Of a DNA stretch of 21,501 nt, positions 13,453 through 19,427 are shown in pieces; position 1 is the stretch's first letter, and each line of letters begins with the position of its first letter. The notes beneath the pieces were generated by a model, which did not search any database, had not been told where the DNA came from, and saw only the letters and a list, made by a program, of their open reading frames with translations. A program made the position numbers and the translations under genes. The stretch lies in assembly GCA_036380925.1 (NCBI GenBank), contig DASVDW010000229.1:1-21501 (forward strand), read 5' to 3'. The stretch comes from JAICLV01 sp036380925 (GTDB lineage Bacteria > Actinomycetota > Actinomycetes > Acidothermales > Acidothermaceae).

Positions 13453-14591
13453 TGGCCGCGAAATCGCTCGACGTCGACGCGCTGCTCACCGACCCGAACA
13501 CCCGGGTGGTCGTCTGCTGCGGGTCAGGCGGCGTCGGCAAGACGACGCTGGCCGCCGCGTTGGGCGTGCGCGCCGCCGAATCGGGTCGGCGCGTCGTCAC
13601 ACTCACCATCGACCCGGCGCGCCGGCTCGCGCAGTCGTTGGGTTTGACCGAGCTTGACAACACTCCGCGCAAGGTCGCCGGGATCAAAGGCCCGGACGAC
13701 GCCGGCGAGCTGCACGCGATGATGCTCGACATGAAGCGCACCTTCGACGAGATCGTCGAAGCGCACGCCAGCCCGCAGAAAGCGGCGCAGATCTTGGCGA
13801 ACCCGTTCTACCAGTCGCTGTCGTCGAGCTTCGCCGGCACCCAGGAGTACATGGCGATGGAAAAACTCGGCCAGCTAAGGAAGTCCGACCGCTGGGACCT
13901 CATCGTCGTCGACACTCCTCCGAGCCGTTCGGCGCTGGATTTCCTTGACGCGCCAGGCCGTTTGGGCCGCTTCCTCGACGGCCGGTTCATCCGGACGCTG
14001 CTCGTGCCCGCGAAGGCCGGCGGCCGCGGCTACGTCAAGGTGATGCAGGCCGGCCTTGGCGTCATGACCGCCGCGATGACCAAGTTGCTCGGCGCCCAGC
14101 TGCTCACCGAGGTGCAGACGTTCGTCGCCGCGATGGACACCATGTTCGGCGGTCTGCGCGAGCGCGCCGACGCCACCGCCAAGCTGCTGCGGGCGCCCGG
14201 CACCGCGTTCGTGGTGGTCGCCGCGCCGGAGCCCGACGCGTTGCGCGAGGCGTCGTATTTCGTCGAGCGGCTGGTCGAGGAGGACATGCCGCTCGCCGGC
14301 GTCATCATGAACCGGGTGCACCGGGTCGCCGCGCCGCAGCTCAGCGCGGGCAAGGCGTTGGCGACCGCCGAGGCGCTCGAGGGCGAGCGGGGCGCGGCGG
14401 CGGCGCTGGCGGCCGGAGTGCTGCGCACCCACGCGCAGCGGGTGCAAACGCAAGCCAGCGAGCAGCAGAAGCTGGCTGGGTTCGCGCTAGCGCATCCGAA
14501 GGTGCGGACGACGTCAGCGCCGGCGTTCGCCGAGGACGTTCACGATCTGGCCGGGCTGCGGCGCCTCGCCGCGGCGCTTCGCCAAAGCTGA
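13452..14591 (+). CDS. ArsA/Get3-like ATPase, second subunit
   Basis: This 379-residue partner ATPase is the counterpart of Rv3680. Its P-loop is GSGGVGKTT at 24-32: the P-loop lysine (Lys30) is present but the signature lysine of the deviant Walker A is Ser25. Other features are TLTIDPARRLAQSLGL near 50-65, HAMMLDMKRTFDE near 88-100, GTQEYMAMEKLGQL near 129-142 and the switch VVDTPPSRSALDFLDAP near 152-168. It starts with ATG at 13452, sharing the A with the stop of the first ATPase, and has AAGGAG seven bases upstream. A heteromer with the first subunit is likely. In mycobacteria the pair is linked to envelope and glycerol-related stress; that role is not visible here. Confidence 0.9.
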   Translation: MAAKSLDVDALLTDPNTRVVVCCGSGGVGKTTLAAALGVRAAESGRRVVTLTIDPARRLAQSLGLTELDNTPRKVAGIKGPDDAGELHAMMLDMKRTFDEIVEAHASPQKAAQILANPFYQSLSSSFAGTQEYMAMEKLGQLRKSDRWDLIVVDTPPSRSALDFLDAPGRLGRFLDGRFIRTLLVPAKAGGRGYVKVMQAGLGVMTAAMTKLLGAQLLTEVQTFVAAMDTMFGGLRERADATAKLLRAPGTAFVVVAAPEPDALREASYFVERLVEEDMPLAGVIMNRVHRVAAPQLSAGKALATAEALEGERGAAAALAAGVLRTHAQRVQTQASEQQKLAGFALAHPKVRTTSAPAFAEDVHDLAGLRRLAAALRQS

Positions 14592-14608
14592 CCGGCCGAC
14601 GTCCGGTC
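14590..14608. terminator. Weak hairpin between convergent genes
   Basis: GACCGG / CCGGTC with a seven-base loop lies at the ends of the second ArsA-like gene and the WhiB gene. It is symmetric and could serve both directions, but it is short and lacks a U-run. Confidence 0.25.
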
Positions 14609-14613
14609 GAGGG

Positions 14614-14922
14614 TCAGCCGGCCACCGGGTAACGCTCGGCGGCGGCGCGTTCGAAATCCTCCATCGCGGTCATCAGCAGCCGCTGCCACGACGTCACGTT
14701 CGGACGGCGGCGCAGCAGCGCGCGGCGCTCGCGCTCGGTGAGACCGCCCCACACGCCGAACTCGACGCGGTTGTCCAAGGCGTCGGCGAGGCACTCGGCC
14801 CGCACCGGGCAGCCGAAGCAGACGGCCTTGGCTCGGTTTTGCGCCGCCCCCTGCACGAAAAGCGCGTCAGGGTCGCTCCCCCGGCACGCGGCGCGCGCGG
14901 TCCAGTCGTTGGTCCAAGCCAT
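14614..14922 (-). CDS. wblA: WhiB-family iron-sulfur regulator (WhiB4/WblA type)
   Basis: This 102-residue transcription regulator has a [4Fe-4S] cluster held by Cys13, Cys35, Cys38 and Cys44 (C-x21-C-x2-C-x5-C). Conserved features are DPDALFVQGAAQNRAK at 17-32, the GVWGG turn at 56-60 and the basic helix TERERRALLRRRP after it. Sequence and position between the ArsA pair and the PBP match M. tuberculosis WhiB4 (Rv3681c) and Streptomyces WblA. These respond to oxidants or nitric oxide and affect redox balance or development. The ATG at 14922 has GGGGA about four bases upstream and AAGGA slightly further. A minus-strand TACCGT at 14978-14973 may be the -10, giving a leader of about 45 nt. Confidence 0.93.
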   Translation of the reverse strand: MAWTNDWTARAACRGSDPDALFVQGAAQNRAKAVCFGCPVRAECLADALDNRVEFGVWGGLTERERRALLRRRPNVTSWQRLLMTAMEDFERAAAERYPVAG

Positions 14923-15128
14923 AGGTCCCCGTCCTTCAGCCATTCGCGATCCGCCATCAGCGATGTGCTTCGACGGTACGGAGCGGGCACCGGAGGCCAC
15001 CAGGCTCCGTTCGGCCCATTCGGGCTGACCCAGGCGGACCATGCGCCTAGACACGACTAAGGCGGTTAACCGGTCGGCGCGACGACCGCGCCCGCCGTGC
15101 GTGGCGGGCCGCGGGGGACATCGGCGGC

Positions 15129-15134
15129 TACCCT
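15129..15134 (+). promoter_or_regulatory. Putative -10 element, leaderless ponA-type transcript
   Basis: TACCCT, six bases before the GTG at 15141 and three before the GTG at 15138. The spacing favours 15141. The 218-base divergent gap to the WhiB gene also holds a 10-bp palindrome CGGTTAACCG at 15063-15072 of unknown role. Confidence 0.45.
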
Positions 15135-15140
15135 GCAGTG

Positions 15141-17585
15141 GTGTCCAAACGGGCGGCAGCCGACTGGCTGCCTCGAAGCGACCGGCTGACCGTCGGGTCG
15201 AAACTGGCCAGGTCTGTCGTGTTGCTCGTGCTCGCCGTTTTGACGGGGGCGTTGGTCGCCGCGCTCGCGTTGCCGGTCGTGGGCGGGGTGGGCGTGTTCA
15301 CCCGCAACATGATTGGCAACGTCGCGTTCACCGACCTGCCCCCGGAGCTGCAGCAGCCGCCGCTGTCCCAGCGCTCGGTGATTCTGGCCGCCGACGGCAC
15401 CGAACTGGCCACCTTCTACTACGAGAACCGGCAGTCGGTCGACCTCGCCGACATCGCGCCGATCATGCGCGAGTCGATCGTCGCGATCGAGGACTCGCGC
15501 TTCTACGAACACCACGGCGTCGACCCGAAGGGCATCCTGCGCGCGCTGGTGAAGGACAGCTCCACCGGCGAGGCGACCCAGGGTGCGTCGACCATCACCC
15601 AGCAATACGTCCGGCAGGCGCTGGTGGAGACGAGCGCCGCCAACGACAACGTCGCCGGGGCGCGGGCCGCACGGGCGAAGAACCTCACCCGCAAGATCAC
15701 CGAGGCCCGCTACGCGATCGCGCTGGAAAAGCAGCTGCCGAAGGACGAGATCCTCGAGGATTACCTGAACACCGTCTATTTCGGCAGCGGCGCGTATGGC
15801 GTGTCGGCGGCGGCGCAGCACTACTTCAGCGAGTCGGCGGACGCGCTGTCGCTCACCCAGGCGGCGCTGCTGTCGGGCGTCATCAACAACCCCAGCACCT
15901 TCGACCCGATCCTCAACCCGAACAACGCGCTGAAGCGCCGCAACGTCGTGCTGCAGCGGATGGCCGACTTGAAGTACATCAGCCAGGACAAAGCCGACCA
16001 GGCGAAGCTGACCCCGCTTGGGTTGAAGGTGTCGCAGATCCCTAACGGGTGCGCGTCATCGGTGGCGCCGTACTTCTGCCAATACGTGGTGGCGGACTTC
16101 CTGAACAACCCGGCCTACGGCGCCAACCGCGACGCCCGCGCCAACCTGCTGCGGCGCGGCGGCCTGGTCATCTCGACCACGCTCGACATGCGCATGCAAA
16201 AGGCCGCGCAAAGCGCGGTCAACAGCGTCGTCCCGCCCGACCCGACGAAGAACGCCGGCCTCGCGGCGGCGATCGACCTGGTCGACCCCAAGACCGGCGC
16301 GGTCAAGGCGATGGCGGTCAACCGGGCGTTCGGCAGCGGTCCCGGGCAGACCGAGATCAATCTGGCCGCCGACGCCGCGCACGACGGCTCGAACGGCCGC
16401 CACGCCGGCTCGACGTTCAAGGTGTTCGTGCTCGCCGCGGCGCTTGAGGAGGGCATCCCGACCGGCACCAGGATCGTGTCACCGCAGACCACGACGATCC
16501 CGAAAGGCTCCACCAGCGACTGCGACGGCAACCCCACCGACAAGTGGGTGGTCCACAACGCGGGCGACAGCGAGTCCGGCACGTTCGACATGGTCAAGGC
16601 CACCTGGTACTCGGTGAACACCTACTTCGCCCAACTAGAGGTGAAGACCGGCCTGTGCCGACCGATCCAGATCGCCCAAGCCATGGGCGTCAAGAAGGCA
16701 AACGGCCAGCCGTTGGAGCAGATCCCCGCCTTCACCCTCGGCGCCGAGGACGTCGACCCGCTCGCGGTCACCGGCGCGTTCGCCACGTTCGCCAACCAAG
16801 GCGTGCACTGCACGCCCCAGGCGATCACCGGCGTCACCACCTCCATCGAGGGCATGAACCCGCCCAAGGTGCCCGGGCCGAGCTGCGCGCCGGCCATCGA
16901 CAAGGACGTCGCGAACGGCGTCACCTCGCTGCTGCAGGGCGTGCTGACCCAGCCCGGCGCGACGGCGCACGGCCTCGGCATCGGCCGACCCGCCGCCGGA
17001 AAGACGGGCACCGACGACGACTACAAGAACGGCTGGTTCGGCGGTTACACCCCGAACCTCGCCGCCGCCGTGTGGACCGGCAACCCCGACTCCGCGACCC
17101 CGATGCGCAACATCACGGTCAACGGCCACCGCTACAGCGAGGTGTTCGGCGCGACGCTGGCCGGCAAGATCTGGCAGCTCGCGATGAAGAGCGCCGTGCA
17201 GAGCCTCCCGGTCGAAACGTTCGTGCAGCCGCCGATTTCCACGTTGCGTGGCGAGCCGGTCACCGTTCCGGACGTCACCGGTCAAGATCCGAACAGCGCG
17301 GCGGACACGCTTCGCAAGCTGGGGCTCAGCGTCTCGATCGACGCGACGCCGGTGCCGTCGAGCCAGCCCGCCGGAATGGTGGCGTCGACCGACCCGGCCG
17401 CCGGCGCGACGCTGTACATCGGCAACTCGATCACGATCCACGTGAGCTCCGGCACGCCGCCGGCGCCGAGCGGCTCACCGCCGCCCAGCGGCAGCCCGCC
17501 TGCGTCGCAGCCGGCCTCTCCGCCGCCGTCGCCGGCAGCGACCAGCGCCCGTGGACACGGTCCGCCGAAGAAGAAAAAGGGCTAG
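15141..17585 (+). CDS. ponA: Bifunctional penicillin-binding protein with PASTA domain
   Basis: This 814-residue class A PBP makes and cross-links peptidoglycan. The order is a short basic cytoplasmic end, a membrane anchor (about 22-50), a GT51 glycosyltransferase (about 75-260) with catalytic Glu117 in EDSRFYEHHG, and a transpeptidase (about 345-690). The transpeptidase motifs are Ser424-Thr-Phe-Lys427, Ser491-Val-Asn493 and Lys621-Thr-Gly623. One PASTA domain (about 705-770, VPDVTGQDPNSA...) is followed by a Pro/Ser tail ending KKKKG. The position matches M. tuberculosis PonA2 (Rv3682). Cysteines at 304 and 313, and at 461 and 506, could form disulfides outside the cell. The gene converges on the yqeY-like gene and shares CTAG with its stop. 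Confidence 0.94.
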   Translation: MSKRAAADWLPRSDRLTVGSKLARSVVLLVLAVLTGALVAALALPVVGGVGVFTRNMIGNVAFTDLPPELQQPPLSQRSVILAADGTELATFYYENRQSVDLADIAPIMRESIVAIEDSRFYEHHGVDPKGILRALVKDSSTGEATQGASTITQQYVRQALVETSAANDNVAGARAARAKNLTRKITEARYAIALEKQLPKDEILEDYLNTVYFGSGAYGVSAAAQHYFSESADALSLTQAALLSGVINNPSTFDPILNPNNALKRRNVVLQRMADLKYISQDKADQAKLTPLGLKVSQIPNGCASSVAPYFCQYVVADFLNNPAYGANRDARANLLRRGGLVISTTLDMRMQKAAQSAVNSVVPPDPTKNAGLAAAIDLVDPKTGAVKAMAVNRAFGSGPGQTEINLAADAAHDGSNGRHAGSTFKVFVLAAALEEGIPTGTRIVSPQTTTIPKGSTSDCDGNPTDKWVVHNAGDSESGTFDMVKATWYSVNTYFAQLEVKTGLCRPIQIAQAMGVKKANGQPLEQIPAFTLGAEDVDPLAVTGAFATFANQGVHCTPQAITGVTTSIEGMNPPKVPGPSCAPAIDKDVANGVTSLLQGVLTQPGATAHGLGIGRPAAGKTGTDDDYKNGWFGGYTPNLAAAVWTGNPDSATPMRNITVNGHRYSEVFGATLAGKIWQLAMKSAVQSLPVETFVQPPISTLRGEPVTVPDVTGQDPNSAADTLRKLGLSVSIDATPVPSSQPAGMVASTDPAAGATLYIGNSITIHVSSGTPPAPSGSPPPSGSPPASQPASPPPSPAATSARGHGPPKKKKG

Positions 17586-18046
17586 GACGACGCGGCGAGC
17601 TGGCGGCGGACCTCGGCGGCGACCCGGCCGCCCTCGGCGCGGCCCGCGACCCGAGCGGTGGCGACCTTCATGACGGCGCCCATGGCCTGCGGCCCGCTCG
17701 CCCCAGCCTCCTCGATCGCCGACGCGACCAACACGCGCAGCTCCTCGTCGTCCAGCTGCGTTGGCAGGTAGGCGTCGATCACCGCGCCCTCGGCTCGCTC
17801 CCGCTCGGCCAGCTCCGGTCGGTTGCCGGCCTCGAACGCCTCGGCCGCCTCGCGCCGCTTCTTCGCCTCTCGCCCCAGCACGCGCAGCACCTCGTCGTCC
17901 GACAGCTGACGCGCCTGCTTGCCGGCCACCTCCTCGTTGGTGACCGCGGCCAGCACCATGCGCAGCGTGGCGGTGCGGACCTCGTCACGAGACCTGATCG
18001 CGTCGGTGAGGTCGTCGTGCAACCGGCTCTTCAGCGCAACTTCCAT
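17582..18046 (-). CDS. YqeY/GatB-like domain protein
   Basis: This 154-residue helical protein (MEVALKSRLHDDLTDAIRSRDEVRTATLRMVLAAVTNEEV) matches the YqeY family, which resembles the C-terminal tail domain of the GatB amidotransferase subunit. Conserved features are KKRREAAEAFEAGNRPELAERERAE near 72-96 and the C-terminal PQAMGAVMKVATARVAGRAEGGRVA. Length is typical. Its role is not firmly established; tRNA-dependent amidation is suggested by the domain. The ATG at 18046 has GACACT seven bases upstream, on the opposite face of a 43-bp divergent promoter region. The stop overlaps that of the PBP gene. Confidence 0.88.
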   Translation of the reverse strand: MEVALKSRLHDDLTDAIRSRDEVRTATLRMVLAAVTNEEVAGKQARQLSDDEVLRVLGREAKKRREAAEAFEAGNRPELAERERAEGAVIDAYLPTQLDDEELRVLVASAIEEAGASGPQAMGAVMKVATARVAGRAEGGRVAAEVRRQLAASS

Positions 18047-18053
18047 GACCGCA

Positions 18054-18082
18054 AGTGTCTCACCGTCGATCTCTGGGACACT
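18054..18082. promoter_or_regulatory. Mirror-image divergent promoters, yqeY-like (-) and phosphoesterase (+)
   Basis: GACACT reads on the minus strand at 18059-18054 and on the plus strand at 18077-18082. Each is exactly seven bases from its ATG, and the two are separated by 17 bp. This is a perfect 6-bp inverted repeat, and each hexamer lies at the other promoter's -35 position. No ribosome-binding site is visible for either gene. Confidence 0.55.
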
Positions 18083-18089
18083 CGAACCC

Positions 18090-18986
18090 ATGCGCCGACT
18101 GACCGCCGTCCCGCTCGCCGTCACCGCGGCGTCCGCCGCCGCCGTCGCCTACGCCGCGGGCATCGAACGCCGCTCGCCGCGGCTGCGCCGGGTCGAGGTG
18201 CCGGTGCTGCCGGCCGGCTCGAGCCCGCTGCGCGTCCTGCACTTCTCCGACGTCCACTTCTTGCCGAACCAGCGCTGGAAGGCGGACTGGCTGCGCAGCC
18301 TCGGCGCGCTGCAGCCCGACCTGGTCATCAACACCGGCGACAGCATCGCCCACCCGGACGCGGTGCCGCCGTTCATCGACGCGATCACGGATGTGCTGGA
18401 GCGTCCGGGCGCCTTCGTGCTCGGCTCCAACGACTACTTCGCGCCGCAGTTCAAGAACCCGGCGCGTTACCTGCTCCCCAACGACCAACAACGGGTGATC
18501 GGTCCTGAACTGCCGTGGCGCGCGCTTCGCGACGCGTTGTCGGACGCCGGATGGCTCGACCTGTCCAACAACCGCGGCTTCCTCAAGGCGGACGGCCGGC
18601 GGATCGAGCTGGTCGGCGTCGACGATCCGCACATCAAGCGCGACCGCTACGCGGAGGTGACCGCCGACCCCGACCCCGACGTCCTCATCACGATCGGCGT
18701 CACGCACTCCCCTGAGCCTCGAGTGCTGTCACCGATGTCGGACGACGGCTGCCGCCTCATCTTCGCCGGCCACACCCACGGCGGCCAGCTGCGCGTCCCG
18801 TTCTACGGGGCGCTGGTCACCAACTGCGGGCTCGATCGCCGACGTGCGCGCGGGCTGTCCCGCTATCAGAATTCGTGGCTGCACGTGTCGGCCGGGTTGG
18901 GCACCTCGCCGTTCGCCCCTGTGCGGTTCGCCTGCCCGCCGGAGGCGACGCTGCTGACGTTGGTCGCCGCGAGCGACCGCGGCTGA
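18090..18986 (+). CDS. Metallophosphoesterase (YkuE-like)
   Basis: This 298-residue calcineurin-type metallophosphoesterase has a signal-anchor-like N-terminus (about 4-23), suggesting the domain faces outward or sits on the membrane. Metal and catalytic motifs are HFSDVHF near 51-57, NTGDSIA near 80-86, GSNDYF near 111-116 in place of the common GNHD, GVTHSPEP near 204-211 and GHTHGGQL near 228-235. The His normally found in the third motif is replaced within GSND, which I recall as normal for this actinobacterial subgroup. The positional counterpart is Rv3683, also downstream of ponA2. The substrate is unknown, with phosphodiesters or cell-wall intermediates possible. It is probably leaderless from the GACACT promoter. 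Confidence 0.88.
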   Translation: MRRLTAVPLAVTAASAAAVAYAAGIERRSPRLRRVEVPVLPAGSSPLRVLHFSDVHFLPNQRWKADWLRSLGALQPDLVINTGDSIAHPDAVPPFIDAITDVLERPGAFVLGSNDYFAPQFKNPARYLLPNDQQRVIGPELPWRALRDALSDAGWLDLSNNRGFLKADGRRIELVGVDDPHIKRDRYAEVTADPDPDVLITIGVTHSPEPRVLSPMSDDGCRLIFAGHTHGGQLRVPFYGALVTNCGLDRRRARGLSRYQNSWLHVSAGLGTSPFAPVRFACPPEATLLTLVAASDRG

Positions 18987-19008
18987 CTGTTATCGTCGGC
19001 GGCTGAGC

Positions 19009-19014
19009 TAGACT
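19009..19014 (+). promoter_or_regulatory. Putative -10 element of the tRNA-Pro gene
   Basis: TAGACT lies 14 bases before the mature tRNA 5' end, which fits transcription starting near 19021 with a short leader removed by RNase P. No strong -35 is visible; TGACTG at 18984-18989 is 19 bases upstream. Confidence 0.45.
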
Positions 19015-19027
19015 CCTAGCGCCTCTT

Positions 19028-19101
19028 CGGGGTGTGGCGCAGCTTGGTAGCGCGCTGCGTTCGGGACGCAGAGGTCGTGGGTTCAAATCCCGCCACCCCG
19101 A
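19028..19101 (+). tRNA. tRNA-Pro (anticodon CGG)
   Basis: The full cloverleaf can be drawn: acceptor stem CGGGGTG with CACCCCG, D stem GCGC/GCGC, anticodon stem CTGCG/CGCAG around loop TTCGGGA, and T stem GTGGG/CCCGC around TTCAAAT. The anticodon is CGG, reading CCG proline codons, which are abundant in this GC-rich sequence. The discriminator base is A at 19101. The 3' CCA is not encoded and must be added. No integrase or attachment duplication is seen next to it. Confidence 0.96.
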
Positions 19102-19111
19102 CTCGCGAGAG

Positions 19112-19149
19112 AACGCCCGGCTTTTCGCGGCAGCGGAAAGCCGGGCGTT
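19112..19149 (+). terminator. Strong hairpin terminator after tRNA-Pro
   Basis: A perfect 13-bp stem, AACGCCCGGCTTT with AAAGCCGGGCGTT, closes a 12-base loop eleven bases after the tRNA. There is no long U-run, as is common in actinobacteria. The stem is symmetric at its ends (AAC/GTT). Confidence 0.8.
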
Positions 19150-19172
19150 GCCGCATTCAGCGGGCCCGGACG

Positions 19173-19178
19173 TACCGT
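19173..19178 (+). promoter_or_regulatory. Putative -10 element of the small Cys-containing protein gene
   Basis: TACCGT, six bases before the GTG at 19185. It lies just beyond the tRNA terminator, which supports a new transcript starting here. Confidence 0.45.
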
Positions 19179-19184
19179 GGGCAG

Positions 19185-19409
19185 GTGGACGTGCGACAAC
19201 CCGAGCTCGAGCGGTCGTCCTGGAACGTCACCGCGTCGGTCAAGCATGGCTATCCGCCACCCCGACTGCCCGCCGGCTCGGTCACCACGTCGTACTGCGG
19301 TGAGGAGATGATCGTCGAAGGCGCCGTAACGGATCAGCCTCCTCGCGACGCTTGTCCGCTATGTGCACTGGCGTGGCGGTCCAGGCACAAGCGGCGATTC
19401 GGGCCTTGA
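19185..19409 (+). CDS. Small putative zinc-ribbon protein
   Basis: This 74-residue protein is not a family I recognise by name. It has Cys38-Gly in TTSYCGEEMIV and Cys57-x2-Cys60 in DACPLCALAW. This C-G ... C-P-x-C pattern resembles short actinobacterial zinc-ribbon proteins such as DUF3039, though a fourth ligand is not obvious; His21 or a His near the C-terminus (His68) could supply it. The C-terminal end is basic (RSRHKRRFGP), which could bind nucleic acid. The GTG at 19185 is chosen for the TACCGT box six bases upstream; a reading from 19032 would run through the tRNA. The S9 peptidase starts 18 bases later. Confidence 0.6.
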   Translation: MDVRQPELERSSWNVTASVKHGYPPPRLPAGSVTTSYCGEEMIVEGAVTDQPPRDACPLCALAWRSRHKRRFGP

Positions 19410-19414
19410 TCCGG

Positions 19415-19420
19415 CAAACT
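19415..19420 (+). promoter_or_regulatory. Weak -10-like box before the S9 peptidase
   Basis: CAAACT, seven bases before the GTG at 19428, with no ribosome-binding site between. It is weaker than the other boxes, and co-transcription from the upstream gene is equally possible. Confidence 0.25.
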
Positions 19421-19427
19421 GTGGCGG

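Noticed and set aside
12391..14591. Arsenic resistance operon
   Set aside because: The ATPases lack an arsenite-binding cysteine set and there is no arsB, arsC or arsR gene. They match the Rv3679/Rv3680 pair instead.
15063..15072. Palindrome CGGTTAACCG between the WhiB and PBP genes as an operator
   Set aside because: It is only 10 bp and occurs once, with no known regulator consensus that I can match, so it is mentioned but not called as a site.
16544..18508. Long plus-strand open reading frame overlapping the PBP, yqeY-like and phosphoesterase genes
   Set aside because: Arg-rich, motif-free translation that crosses three well-supported genes and a divergent promoter.
19028..19101. tRNA-Pro as an integration site
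   Set aside because: No integrase, direct repeat of the tRNA 3' end or change in gene content was seen on either side.
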